From: Halomontanus rarus
GTDB taxonomy: Archaea > Halobacteriota > Halobacteria > Halobacteriales > Natrialbaceae
DNA length: 64,000 nt
Assembly: GCF_029338335.1 (NCBI RefSeq)
Contig: NZ_CP119796.1
Strand: one strand, 5' to 3'
Part shown: positions 16,915-25,810 of the stretch, one piece after another
Layout: every line of letters begins with the position of its first letter
Position numbering within the stretch: position 1 is the stretch's first letter
Notes under the pieces: model-generated
The model's database searches: none
Seen by the model: the letters and a program-made list of their open reading frames with translations, nothing else
What the model was told of the DNA's origin: nothing
Translations under genes and position numbers: made by a program

Positions 16915-17865
16915 TCAGTCGACCGTCGGCACCGGAACGGACTCGAGAACGGTGTCGACGATCTGTGACTTCGAGACGCTGTTGACGGTCGCGTCTGGGG
17001 TGAGGACGAGACGGTGGGCCATCACCGGGTGGGCGACGCGCTTGATGTCGTCGGGCGTGACGTACTCTCGGCCGACGATGGTGGCGTAGGCGCGTGCGGC
17101 CTCGAACAGACGCTGGGTCCCGCGCGGGGAGACGCCGACCTCGATTCGGCCGTCGGCGCGCGTCTTGCGCGCGAGCGTGACGACGTACTCGACGAGGTCG
17201 TCGTCCATCCGAACCGTCTCCGGGACCGAACGAAGCTGGACGACGTGTTCGGGTTCGAAGACGGTGTCGACGGAGGGGCTCATCTCGTCGCGAGCGCGCC
17301 GGCGGTGGATCAGTTCGATCTCGCCGGCCTCGTCGGGGTAGCCCATCGAGGTCTTGACGAGGAAGCGGTCGACCTGCGCTTCCGGCAGCGGGAAGGTCCC
17401 CTCCTGCTCGACGGGGTTCTGGGTCGCGATGACGAAGAAGGGCTGTGGGAGTTGGCGGGTCTCGCCGTCGACTGTCACCTGCCCCTCTTCCATCGCTTCC
17501 AGCAGCGCGGCCTGGGTCTTCGGCGGCGCGCGGTTGATCTCGTCGGCCAGCACGATGTTCGCGAAGATCGGTCCCTCGTTGAACTCGAACTGTCGCTCTT
17601 GCTCGTTGAACACGTGCGTGCCGGTCACGTCGGAAGGCAGCAGGTCGGGCGTGAACTGGATCCGCGAGAACGAGAGACCGAGGGCGGTGGCGACGCTGCG
17701 CGCGGTGAGCGTCTTTCCGGTCCCGGGGACGTCCTCGAGGAGAACGTGGCCGCGGCCGACCACTCCCAAGAGGACCGTCTCGAGGAAGTCACGCTCACAG
17801 ATGACGGCACTACCGATTTCGTCGAGGACGGTTTCGCATTCCGCACTCGCCTGAGTAACGTCCAT
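16915..17865 (-). CDS. MoxR-family AAA+ ATPase
   Basis: 316 residues. Walker A EDVPGTGKTL near 42-51, Walker B VLADEINRAPPKTQAALLEAM, sensor ATQNPVEQEGTFPLPEAQ and a C-terminal lid ending near PVMAHRLVLTPDA are all typical of MoxR ATPases, which act as chaperones in maturation of cofactor-containing or membrane complexes, usually with VWA and DUF58 proteins. No such partners are adjacent here. I use the ATG at 17865 (MDVTQAS); the open frame extends 18 codons upstream to 17919, but a CTACAAT box sits about 25 bp before the chosen start. Confidence 0.93.
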   Translation of the reverse strand: MDVTQASAECETVLDEIGSAVICERDFLETVLLGVVGRGHVLLEDVPGTGKTLTARSVATALGLSFSRIQFTPDLLPSDVTGTHVFNEQERQFEFNEGPIFANIVLADEINRAPPKTQAALLEAMEEGQVTVDGETRQLPQPFFVIATQNPVEQEGTFPLPEAQVDRFLVKTSMGYPDEAGEIELIHRRRARDEMSPSVDTVFEPEHVVQLRSVPETVRMDDDLVEYVVTLARKTRADGRIEVGVSPRGTQRLFEAARAYATIVGREYVTPDDIKRVAHPVMAHRLVLTPDATVNSVSKSQIVDTVLESVPVPTVD

Positions 17866-17910
17866 ATGACATGAGTCGTCCGAGGGATTGTAGCCGTTGC
17901 GGTAAGTGTG

Positions 17911-18022
17911 CTCGATCACCGCTCTCGATCACCGCCTCTCGTCCGGTTCGACCCGCGTTCAGCGACCGTTCGCTGAAGACGGTCCGACCTGTATTCAGCG
18001 ACCGTTCACCGGAGACGGCCCG
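17911..18022. repeat. Two pairs of short direct repeats upstream of the MoxR gene
   Basis: CTCGATCACCG occurs at 17911 and 17924. A 29-bp imperfect repeat beginning TTCAGCGACCGTTC occurs at 17958-17986 and 17994-18022, with about five differences, 36 bp apart; the second copy reaches the stop of the histidine kinase gene. Tandem duplication or regulator sites are both possible. Confidence 0.5.
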
Positions 18023-19831
18023 TCACTCCCCGTGAGGGCGTTTTTCGACGGTGTCCGCGTCGTCGGTTCTGACGACGTCCGTGAACTCGAAACGCGCGCC
18101 GCCAGCGACGCCATCACCGACGGAGACCGTCCAGTCGTGAGCGTCGGCGATGTTGGCGACGATCGCGAGACCGAACCCGGTCGAGTCGTCGCCGGTGGTA
18201 AATCCGCGGTCGAACACTCGATCGCGCTGGTCCTCCGGAATGCCGGGACCGTCGTCCGCGACGAAGAAACCGTCGTCGAGCCGTCCGACGCTGATGGTCA
18301 CGTTCACGTCGTCCCCGTCCGGACGATCGCTTTCGGACCCGGATTCGCGTCCGTGCTCGAGACTGTTCCGGTAGAGATTTTCGAAGACGCGCCGGAGTCG
18401 ATCCTCGTCGGCTCGAATCGTCAGATCGGATTCGACCTCGAGCGTTGCGGCGGCGGTGTCGACACACTCCCAGGCCGTCGTGGCAACCCGATCGAGATCG
18501 ACGGCGTCCGGCGAGTCGACGAGTCGACCGTCGAGGACGAACGTTCGGATCTCCTCGATGAGTTGCTCCATCCGATCGAGTGCGGTCGAGCACTTGTCGA
18601 CGTGGGTGTGAACGTCGTCGGCTGTCGCGTCCGCTTCGAGGAGGCTGAGGTGTCCCTCCGCGACCATGAGCGGGCTCCGGAGATCGTGCGTGAGCACTTC
18701 CGTAAACTCGTTGAGCCGTTCGTTCTGGCGCTCCAGTTCGTGTTTGTGGCTCTCGCGGGCGGTGACGTCCATCGTGACGCCGACGAGCCCGATGACGTTG
18801 CCGTCGTCGTCGTAGCGGGGTGCTTTCGTCGTCGACGTGTAGATCGTTTCACCCAGGTTGGTCGTCGACTTCGCGATGTCGCCGACGACGGGTGATTCGT
18901 CCGCCATAATACGGCGGTCGTCGGCGACGGCCTCCTCGGCGAACGACGGCGCGTAGAGGTCGAAGTCGGTCTTGCCGACGATGTCATCGGGGTGGGCGTG
19001 GGCCTTCCCCTCCTGGTTGGTGATGAAGCTGTCGGGATCCGAGCAGAGCATGTGATGGCTGACCCGCTCGTGTCGACTCCGGCGGTCTTTGAAGTAGATC
19101 GACATCGGGACGTTCTCGAGGAGCGATCTGAGCATCTCGCTCTCGCGTTCGTATTCGGCGGTGCGCTCGACGCGGTCGGTGACCGCGAGGAGGGTTCCGA
19201 CCACCGCGTCACCGCTGTTGGCGGCGGTCCACCGGGAGTCGACGATCAGGCGTTCGCCGACCGCGGTCGACATTTCGAACCGACCGCCCGTTTGCTCGCC
19301 CGCGACGGCGGTCTCGATCCACTCGCCGATCAGGTCGCCGTCGTCGACGTCGCGCCCGAGTTCCGCGACCGGCGTTCCCTCGAGGGCACCTCGATCCCGG
19401 TCTGCCATCTCTACCAGCGTCGGATTCGCCTCCGCGATCCGACCGTTTTTCACCAGACACTGCCCGACCGGACTCCGCTCGATGAGACGGGAACGGTCGC
19501 GGAAACGCCGGGCTCGGTCGGACGCGGCGACGACCGTCTCGACCAGTTCGTCCTCGTCGGCGTCCGTCGGCGGTCTAATCACGGGGGGAGATCCGTGCTC
19601 GTGCTCGCGGTCGCGGTCGTCCGAGAGCACCTCGCGAAGTTCCCGTTCGGTTCGGATCCGAACGTCCGGCGCACAAACGATGCACTCGACCGCACTCTCG
19701 GAGGTGATCTCGCCGACCGCACCGAGATCCGACGTCTCGCGTACCTCGAGTCCGGCCGCCTCGAGTGCGGTCGCGAGTTCCCCCTCCGAACTGCCCCCGA
19801 ATCGAAGAACGTAATGATCGTTCGAACACAC
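18023..19831 (-). CDS. PAS-domain sensor histidine kinase
   Basis: 602 residues, no membrane span, so a cytoplasmic sensor. The N-terminal 120 residues resemble a degraded receiver domain; two PAS-type domains follow (about 122-225 and 240-370, the second with the FKDRRSRHERVSHHM and VGKTDFDLY segments seen in halo PAS proteins). HisKA has the H-box EVLTHDLRSPLM; HATPase has the N-box ENLYRNSLEHG, DDGPGIP and TGFGLAIV. It starts at GTG 19831 on a leaderless transcript (box near TTAGATATC). No response regulator is adjacent. An 8-bp inverted repeat covers the start codon. Confidence 0.9.
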   Translation of the reverse strand: MCSNDHYVLRFGGSSEGELATALEAAGLEVRETSDLGAVGEITSESAVECIVCAPDVRIRTERELREVLSDDRDREHEHGSPPVIRPPTDADEDELVETVVAASDRARRFRDRSRLIERSPVGQCLVKNGRIAEANPTLVEMADRDRGALEGTPVAELGRDVDDGDLIGEWIETAVAGEQTGGRFEMSTAVGERLIVDSRWTAANSGDAVVGTLLAVTDRVERTAEYERESEMLRSLLENVPMSIYFKDRRSRHERVSHHMLCSDPDSFITNQEGKAHAHPDDIVGKTDFDLYAPSFAEEAVADDRRIMADESPVVGDIAKSTTNLGETIYTSTTKAPRYDDDGNVIGLVGVTMDVTARESHKHELERQNERLNEFTEVLTHDLRSPLMVAEGHLSLLEADATADDVHTHVDKCSTALDRMEQLIEEIRTFVLDGRLVDSPDAVDLDRVATTAWECVDTAAATLEVESDLTIRADEDRLRRVFENLYRNSLEHGRESGSESDRPDGDDVNVTISVGRLDDGFFVADDGPGIPEDQRDRVFDRGFTTGDDSTGFGLAIVANIADAHDWTVSVGDGVAGGARFEFTDVVRTDDADTVEKRPHGE

Positions 19832-19851
19832 AATGTCTTATTGATTGTGTG
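19827..19851. promoter_or_regulatory. Inverted repeat CACACAAT-N9-ATTGTGTG over the kinase start
   Basis: A perfect 8-bp inverted repeat with a nine-base spacer spans the GTG start and the region just downstream of box A of the histidine kinase gene, where a repressor would block a leaderless transcript. Confidence 0.45.
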
Positions 19852-20005
19852 ATATCTAATAGCAATTGCGGTGGATTCGCATACAAAGGTGGGACTCTCG
19901 TCGTCTCGAGCGACCGGTCTCCCTCGACTCCGTCCTTGCTATGGGTTCGCGAACGAGTCGCGGAATCGAAACCCATAAAGTCGATTGCGAGTAACGGTGA
20001 AACGA

Positions 20006-20090
20006 GCCGAGATAGCCTAGCCCGGCCAAGGCGGTAGATTCGAAATCTACTGTCCTCACGGACTCGGGAGTTCAAATCTCCCTCTCGGCG
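20006..20090 (+). tRNA. tRNA-Ser (anticodon CGA)
   Basis: 85 nt. The acceptor stem GCCGAGA pairs with TCTCGGC, discriminator G; the D arm carries AGCCCGGCCAAGG; the anticodon stem GTAGA/TCTAC holds the loop TTCGAAA, anticodon CGA, reading UCG serine codons. The long variable arm (TGTCCTCACGGACTC) is the serine type and the T arm is GGGAG-TTCAAAT-CTCCC. CCA is not encoded. A CATAAAG box lies about 28 bp upstream and TTTT follows directly as terminator. Confidence 0.97.
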
Positions 20091-20364
20091 TTTTGTGACG
20101 ACAAAATCGCGAGCGGTGCGGTTCGGTTATCGCTCGGGAGTGAAACCCGGCAAACGAAAGACGACGAGCCTCCGGCACGACAGACGGGACTGAACACCGA
20201 CACCGCCGAGTGACGACCGACACGTAGCGACGAGCGACAAATCCGGGCTCACACCACACTCGAACTCGCCACAGGACGGATCCGCGACGGGCGCTCGCCA
20301 GTCGATGTCGACGACGCGAAACCGGTCGTCCCTCGTCGGAACGGGACCGAAATCAGCGGGCCAC
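20091..20364. other. Gap after tRNA-Ser without a recognisable gene
   Basis: About 275 bp downstream of the tRNA. It begins with the T-run terminator. An open minus-strand frame crosses it but has no good start and no recognisable domain. No integrase or duplicated tRNA end was seen, so there is no sign of an integrated element. Confidence 0.4.
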
Positions 20365-20643
20365 TCACTCGAAGATACGTTCTTTCTCGCGGCTGTCCGA
20401 ACTCGAGCTCGATCGCGACGAACCGGTGCGCGAGCGCGAGCGCGATCGTGGCCCGGATCCACCGCGGAGTTTCGTGAACGCGATGTACACGAGGTACAAC
20501 AGGAGTGCGAGGACGGCCAGCGTCAGGACCGTCGAGACGATCCACGAGACGATCCCGAAGATGATGGACACGATCTCGAGGGCGATCCAGAGGCCGATAA
20601 TGGCCAGTACTGCCATGCCACCCACTCGAAGCCAGTTTGCCAT
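20365..20643 (-). CDS. Small membrane protein with Arg/Ser-rich tail
   Basis: 92 residues from ATG 20643, placed by TTAA about 28 bp upstream; the frame could extend nine codons. Two hydrophobic segments (about 8-30 and 35-58) are followed by a KLRGG turn and a tail rich in Arg-Ser dipeptides, again encoded by a hexamer-type repeat. Function unknown; similar small double-span proteins are common in haloarchaea. Confidence 0.6.
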   Translation of the reverse strand: MANWLRVGGMAVLAIIGLWIALEIVSIIFGIVSWIVSTVLTLAVLALLLYLVYIAFTKLRGGSGPRSRSRSRTGSSRSSSSSDSREKERIFE

Positions 20644-20783
20644 ACGCGGTAGTTGTTGGCCAGAACACATTAAGCTTCACTGTTCGTGCTCTGACATTGT
20701 TCTCGGCGGCTCGTCGCTCGACGCGGCGACGTACAGTCGGACGAACTCGTCGCATTCATGCCGGTCGCCGCGAAGAAACGGGT

Positions 20784-20981
20784 ATGGAGTTTCGCCAGCG
20801 GCTCGTCGTCGCCTGTCTCTGGACCGCCGTCGCCGGCGTGATGGCGCTCACCCTCGAGCCGGCGCTGCCGTCGACGCTGGACCAGTTCGCCCGACTGTTC
20901 GTCGTCGCCGTCGCGCTCTTTTTGGCGGCGGTGTATCTGCTGGATCCGAAGGGACTGATCAGCGGAAACGTGTTTCACTGA
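20784..20981 (+). CDS. Small two-helix membrane protein
   Basis: 65 residues (start MEFRQRLVVACLW); two hydrophobic segments at about 7-24 and 34-53 with a short loop, and a conserved-looking LDPKGLISGNVFH end. The longer open frame upstream is not protein-like. Function unknown. It converges with the CimA/LeuA-type gene. Confidence 0.6.
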   Translation: MEFRQRLVVACLWTAVAGVMALTLEPALPSTLDQFARLFVVAVALFLAAVYLLDPKGLISGNVFH

Positions 20982-21028
20982 GCCGTCAGTTCACGTCCAT
21001 CGCCGGAAGAAGCCGACGACCGGTGTCG

Positions 21029-22552
21029 TCAGTCGTCGGCCAGCGTTCGCGCCGCCTTCTCGTCGGTCAACAGTCGGTCGAGCGCGTCGACCATCGCAGT
21101 CACGCTCGCGCGGGTGATGTCGGCCTCGCTCCGGGCGACGCTCACCGTTCGGTCGTCGCGGCTCATCGTCACCTCGACGGTGACGACGGCGTCGGTCCCG
21201 CCGGTGATGGCGTCGACGTGGAAGGCCTCGAGTTGGGCCTCGCCGGCCGGTCCGAGCGCCTCTCGGACCGCCGAGACCGCCGCGTCGACGGGGCCGGAGC
21301 CGGTCCCGGCCGCGACGCGTTCCTCGCCGGCGACGTCCAGTCGGACGCTCGCCGTCGGCACGGGCCCGCCGCTGGTCGCGTTGAGATCCAGTAACTCGAC
21401 CGTTCGCTCGTGGTCGTCGCCGGTGACGTCCTCCGCCACGGCGAGGAGGTCGGCGTCGGTGACCCGACGACCGCGGTCGCCCAGTTCCGTCACGCGGTTC
21501 GCGATCTCGCCGACCTGCTCGTCGGTGGCCGCGAAGTCGTGTTCCTCGAGTGCGGCCCGGACGCCGGCGCGGCCGGTGTGTTTGCCGAGGGCGAGTCGTC
21601 GCTCCCGGCCCACGGTTTCGGGCGCGTAGGGTTCGTACATCTTGTCGTCCTTGAGCGTCCCGTCGGTGTGGATGCCGCTCTCGTGGGTGAAGGCGTTCTC
21701 GCCGATGACGGCCTTGTTCGGCGCGAGCTGGATGCCCGTCGTCCGCGAGACGATCTGGGCGAGATCGTACAGCTGATCCAGTTCGACCGTCTCGACGTCG
21801 TAAACGTGCGAGAGGGCGATCGCGACCTCCTCTAAGGCGACGTTGCCGGCGCGTTCGCCCAGCCCGTTGACGGTGCAGTGGACGAGGTCGGCACCCGCCG
21901 AAATCGCGGCGAGGGCGTTCGTAACGCCGAGGCCGAGGTCGTCGTGAGTGTGGGCGCTGACGGGGCCGAGCTCCGCTAATCGGGAGACGGCCTCGTATGT
22001 GTGTTCGGGACCAGTGTGGCCGACGGTGTCGGCAAAGCAGACGCGGTCGGCGCCGGCCTCGAGTGCGGTTCCCATGAGTTCTTCGAGGTAGTCGAGGTCG
22101 GCGCGGGAGCCGTCCTCGCCGATGACCTCGACCCAGAGGTCCTCGCCTTTCGCGTACTCGACGAGATCGGCGGTCTTCTCGCGGATCTCAGCGCGGGTGC
22201 TGCCGACCTTGCTCTCGACGTGGCGGTCGCTCGCCGGGACGACGAGGTGGATGCCGTCGACGTCGCACTCGAGAGCGAGGTCGATGTCTGACTCGATCCC
22301 GCGACAGAAACTCGTCACGCGGGCGTCGAGGTCGAGGTCGGTCACCCGGGAGATCGCCTGGCGCTCGCCGGCGCCGGTGCAGGCGCTGCCGGCCTCGATG
22401 ACGGAGACGCCGGCGCGTTCTAAGGCCTGGGCGATCTCGACCTTCTCGTCGGGCGAGAGCGAGACCCCGGGGGCCTGTTCGCCGTCGCGGAGCGTGGTGT
22501 CGAGAAGTTCTACGGTTCGATCGTCGGAGACGAATGCGTCGCGACCAATCAT
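21029..22552 (-). CDS. cimA: (R)-citramalate synthase / 2-isopropylmalate synthase family enzyme
   Basis: 507 residues: TIM-barrel HMGL-like domain (about 1-270) with LLDTTLRDGEQAPGVSL (metal/acid-binding Asp), EAGSACTGAGERQAI, AHTHDDLGLGVTN and VNGLGERAGN, a linker with ENAFTHESGIHTDG, and a C-terminal allosteric LeuA dimer domain (about 390-505). The segments GIHLVVPASDRH and EAGSA resemble methanogen citramalate synthase more than bacterial LeuA, so I favour citramalate synthesis for isoleucine; substrate choice cannot be settled by eye. The ATG at 22552 is preferred; a GTG 12 codons upstream (22588) is possible. Stands alone. Confidence 0.85.
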   Translation of the reverse strand: MIGRDAFVSDDRTVELLDTTLRDGEQAPGVSLSPDEKVEIAQALERAGVSVIEAGSACTGAGERQAISRVTDLDLDARVTSFCRGIESDIDLALECDVDGIHLVVPASDRHVESKVGSTRAEIREKTADLVEYAKGEDLWVEVIGEDGSRADLDYLEELMGTALEAGADRVCFADTVGHTGPEHTYEAVSRLAELGPVSAHTHDDLGLGVTNALAAISAGADLVHCTVNGLGERAGNVALEEVAIALSHVYDVETVELDQLYDLAQIVSRTTGIQLAPNKAVIGENAFTHESGIHTDGTLKDDKMYEPYAPETVGRERRLALGKHTGRAGVRAALEEHDFAATDEQVGEIANRVTELGDRGRRVTDADLLAVAEDVTGDDHERTVELLDLNATSGGPVPTASVRLDVAGEERVAAGTGSGPVDAAVSAVREALGPAGEAQLEAFHVDAITGGTDAVVTVEVTMSRDDRTVSVARSEADITRASVTAMVDALDRLLTDEKAARTLADD

Positions 22553-22795
22553 AAAGGGAGTAAGAGTGTCATTACCGTCGAATTTCACGGCCAGCCGCCT
22601 TGCGGCGACTTCCTCTATCCTCCACAGCGGGCGTATCTCGTGCCATGTGTACTCGTATCCAGCGTCGGCCGATGCTTAATTGTGCCGGTTGTCGAAAATC
22701 GTTTCAGCGCTAGCGGGAGTATCTCTCGCAAGGACGGAATAGAGACGCGGATACGACGGGCAAAGACCCAACTACGAACCCGTAGAACGCCGACC

Positions 22796-23344
22796 ATGGA
22801 GGAACTCAGACGGTCGCTCCGCGAGGCGCCGGTCGTCAGTCGCGACGGCTACGAGTACTTCGTCCACGGCGTCACCGACGGTATCCCTCGGGTGGAGCCG
22901 GCCGTCCTTCGGGAGATTGCAGCGGGAATCACGGACGCCGTCGACCTCGAGCGCGTCGACACGCTCGTGGCACCGGAGGCGATGGGAATCCACCACGCGA
23001 CGGCGCTGGCCCTCGAGACCGACCTGCCGTTCGTCGTCGTTCGCAAGCGTGCGTACGGGTTTACTGGAGAGGTTCCGATCCACCAGGAGACCGCCTACGG
23101 CGAGAGCGAACTGTACGTCAACGGGCTCGAGGCGGGCGAGCGCGTCGTGCTCGTCGACGACGTCCTCTCTTCGGGCGGGACGATCGGAGCCGTCTGTGCC
23201 GGCCTCGAGAAAGTCGGTGTCGACCTCGAAGCGTGCGTCGTCGTGCTCCGCCGAACGGATACCGACCCGGGTGACCTTCCCGTCGAGGTGACGAGTCTGC
23301 TGGACGTTCGTGTCGAGGACGGTGAGGTCGTCGTCGAGGACTGA
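22796..23344 (+). CDS. hpt: Hypoxanthine/guanine (purine) phosphoribosyltransferase
   Basis: 182 residues of the archaeal HPRT/PyrE-like type. The PRPP-binding motif is VVLVDDVLSSGGTIG (near 118-132), preceded by the base-binding loop region APEAMGIHHATALA and the KRAYGFTGEVPIHQ loop. It transfers phosphoribosyl to a purine base for salvage. The ATG at 22796 begins the homologous region (MEELRRSL); upstream codons of the open frame are non-coding in character. Confidence 0.92.
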   Translation: MEELRRSLREAPVVSRDGYEYFVHGVTDGIPRVEPAVLREIAAGITDAVDLERVDTLVAPEAMGIHHATALALETDLPFVVVRKRAYGFTGEVPIHQETAYGESELYVNGLEAGERVVLVDDVLSSGGTIGAVCAGLEKVGVDLEACVVVLRRTDTDPGDLPVEVTSLLDVRVEDGEVVVED

Positions 23345-23379
23345 GAACTACCGTCGGCGGTCGGCGGTCGTCGGAACCG

Positions 23380-23733
23380 TCACTCATCGAGGACGACTCG
23401 ATCGCCGACGGAAAGCTCGTCCGCACCGCCGGCCGGTAGTTCGACGATCGTGTCCGCCTTCTCTCGAGCGTAGCCGGTGAACGGATTCAGTCGTTCGATC
23501 CGTTCGACGGTGTCGTCGACGAGCCAGCAGACGTCGATCGGGAAGAAGACGAACAGCATGTGGACGTCGCGGGTCTTCGCCGTCTCGAAGGGGAAGACGA
23601 GCGCGTAGTCCTCGGGGATCGACCGGCGGAACATGAGCCCGCGCGTCTGGGAGAGGAGGGAGTCTGCGGTCTCGACGCGGGTCGCCAAGGTGATCGGTTT
23701 GAAGTCGTCGTCGCGTTCGCAGACGAGTCGCAC
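23380..23733 (-). CDS. DUF192 family protein
   Basis: 117 residues, a complete DUF192 domain: RGLMFRRSIPEDYALVFPF, then VHMLFVFFPIDVCWLVDD and a closing VELPAGGADELSVGDRVVL. The family is a compact beta fold of unknown biochemical role, often exported in bacteria, but this copy has no signal peptide. It converges with the hpt gene. Confidence 0.9.
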   Translation of the reverse strand: MRLVCERDDDFKPITLATRVETADSLLSQTRGLMFRRSIPEDYALVFPFETAKTRDVHMLFVFFPIDVCWLVDDTVERIERLNPFTGYAREKADTIVELPAGGADELSVGDRVVLDE

Positions 23734-23895
23734 AGTTTGGATTCGCCGTAAGCGTGGAAAAAGATTCCTGCCGTTCGCCTCGAGAGAGTGCCCAAAAGCG
23801 AGTCGCCGCTCCCGTAAGGGGAAAGGGGTATTATCCGCACACTCGTAGATTCGCTGACGATTCCGCTGGCGAATCGCCAGCGATACGGCCTCCCT

Positions 23896-25698
23896 ATGAC
23901 ACGTCCACGAGCACGAGCACGAACACGAGCAAGAGCACGAGTAACGATCCTCGGCGGCGGCGTCGCCGGACTATCCGCGGCGCACGAACTCGCCGAACGC
24001 GGCTACGAGGTGACGGTGTACGAACGGAACGAGCGCTTCGGCGGGAAAGCGCGCAGTTTCCCGGGTCCGGCGGATAGCGACGGCCGTCCGCTGCCCGCGG
24101 AGCACGGCTTTCGATTCTTCCCGGGGTTCTACCGGCACGTCACCGATACGATGGCCAGAACGCCGGTCTCGAGCGAGCGATCGGACGGTTCGCGGAGCGA
24201 GACCGGGGCCGGGGCCGAAACGAGGACGCGGGCGAAGACCGTCGCGGACCACCTCGTCTCAACCGAACAGATGCTGCAGGCGGTCACCGACGGGGATTCT
24301 CGCATCATGACGACCGATCGACCCCGAACCCTCGCCGAGTGGCGAGACCGGCTGGGTTCGCTCTTCGCCGGTCCTCACGTCCCTCCCGACGAGTCCGCGT
24401 TCTTCGTCGACCGCCTTCTGACGCTCCTGACCAGTTGCGAGGCGCGCTGGGACGAGGAGTACGAACGCACGCCGTGGTGGGAGTTCGTCAACGCCGGCGC
24501 CATGTCCGAGGGCTACCAGAAATTCCTCGCCTACGGCGTCACCCAGTCGCTGGTCGCGATGCGCCCCGAAGTCTCGAGTACGCGCACCATCGGCCGGATC
24601 TACCTGCAGATGATCCGCGGGCTGTTCGACGACCGCGTCCACGCCGACCGGTTGCTCGACGGCCCGACCAACGACGTCTGGATCGATCCCTGGGTCGACT
24701 ATCTGCGCGAGCTCGGCGTCACGCTGCACGCGAACGCGACGGTGACCGGACTCGAGTGCGAGGGTGGACACGTTACCGGCGTCACGCTTGTGCACGAGCG
24801 CGACGGTCGCACGAACGAGGAGCGCGTCGAGTCGGACTATTACGTGCTCGCGGTTCCGGTGGACGTCGCCAGACGGCTCGTCACGCCGACACTCGAGGCG
24901 GCGGCGCCCGCTCTCGCCGACCTCGATCGGATCGAGACGGCGTGGATGAACGGCCTCCAGTTCTACCTCGCCGAGGACGTGCCGACGGTCCGGGGCCACG
25001 GCGTCTACTACGACTCGCCGTGGGCGCTCACGTCGATCTCCCAGCGACAGTTCTGGTCGGCGTTCGACCGCTACGACGGCGGGGGCGACGTCGAGGGAAT
25101 CCTCTCGGTGATCGTCTCCGAGTGGGACGAGCCGGGGATCGTCTACGGGAAACCCGCTCGCGAGTGTACCGAAGCCGAACTCGTGACGGAGGTCTGGGAA
25201 CAGCTGAAACGACACCTCAACCGGGAGGAGACGGTTCTCACCGACGACCTGCTCGTCGACACCTTCGTCGATCCCGCCCTGGCGTACGACGGGGAGGCGG
25301 AGACCCTGACGAACGACGAACCGCTGTTGATCAACACGGTCGGTACGCGCCGGTTCCGCCCGCCCGCCGACGTCGCGATTCCGAACCTCGTCCTCGCGGG
25401 CGATTACGTCCGCACCGAGACCGACCTCGCGAGCATGGAGGCCGCGAACGAAGCCGCCCGTCGGGCGGTGAACGCGATCCTCGAGCGGGAGGGCGACGGC
25501 GACCGGTGTGAACTCTGGTCGTTCGACCAACCCCGGCTCTTTGAACCCGCACGTCGTCACGACGAACTCAACTGGCGGCTCGGACTCCCCCATCCGGGGG
25601 CCGCGTCGCCGGTTCTCTGGAAGGGGTACCGCCGGTTGAGCGACGGGCCGCGAGCCGGGCTCGCGGCGCTCACTCGAGGGTTCAGCGGACGAAAGTGA
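23896..25698 (+). CDS. FAD-dependent oxidoreductase of the phytoene desaturase/HpnE superfamily
   Basis: 600 residues. The N-terminal Rossmann motif VTILGGGVAGLSAAHELAER and YERNERFGGKARSF (about 16-55) bind FAD; the C-terminal FAD contact is PNLVLAGDYVRTETDLASMEAAN (in two parts). The layout resembles amine oxidase/phytoene desaturase and hydroxysqualene dehydroxylase-like proteins, so an isoprenoid substrate is likely but unproven. The first 16 residues (Arg-Ala repeats) and a segment near 100-112 are encoded by CGAGCA-like hexamer repeats, which suggests that the true start may lie at or just before the Rossmann strand. Monocistronic. Confidence 0.82.
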   Translation: MTRPRARARTRARARVTILGGGVAGLSAAHELAERGYEVTVYERNERFGGKARSFPGPADSDGRPLPAEHGFRFFPGFYRHVTDTMARTPVSSERSDGSRSETGAGAETRTRAKTVADHLVSTEQMLQAVTDGDSRIMTTDRPRTLAEWRDRLGSLFAGPHVPPDESAFFVDRLLTLLTSCEARWDEEYERTPWWEFVNAGAMSEGYQKFLAYGVTQSLVAMRPEVSSTRTIGRIYLQMIRGLFDDRVHADRLLDGPTNDVWIDPWVDYLRELGVTLHANATVTGLECEGGHVTGVTLVHERDGRTNEERVESDYYVLAVPVDVARRLVTPTLEAAAPALADLDRIETAWMNGLQFYLAEDVPTVRGHGVYYDSPWALTSISQRQFWSAFDRYDGGGDVEGILSVIVSEWDEPGIVYGKPARECTEAELVTEVWEQLKRHLNREETVLTDDLLVDTFVDPALAYDGEAETLTNDEPLLINTVGTRRFRPPADVAIPNLVLAGDYVRTETDLASMEAANEAARRAVNAILEREGDGDRCELWSFDQPRLFEPARRHDELNWRLGLPHPGAASPVLWKGYRRLSDGPRAGLAALTRGFSGRK

Positions 25699-25699
25699 G

Positions 25700-25760
25700 C
25701 CGGAGGTCAATTTCGACTTCGATTTCGAAGTCGGAACGGGAACGGGAATCGAAACCACCC
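25700..25760. repeat. Hexamer-type low-complexity tract after the FAD oxidoreductase gene
   Basis: TTTCGACTTCGATTTCGAAG followed by GGAACGGGAACGGGAATCG: a six-base repeat that changes phase and strand around a central TTCGAA. Non-coding, between the oxidoreductase stop and the next gene. Confidence 0.55.
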
Positions 25761-25810
25761 TCCTCTCTCGCCAGTGCATTCAAATCTCCGGATCGCATAC
25801 CTCCGTTCGA

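Noticed and set aside
20006..20364. tRNA-Ser as an integration site of a mobile element
   Set aside because: No integrase, no duplicated tRNA 3' end, and the next genes are ordinary small membrane proteins.
22553..22588. GTG at 22588 as start of the CimA/LeuA-type gene
   Set aside because: Possible, but the extra 12 codons (FDGNDTLTPF) show no family similarity; the ATG at 22552 gives the usual short lead before the first barrel strand.
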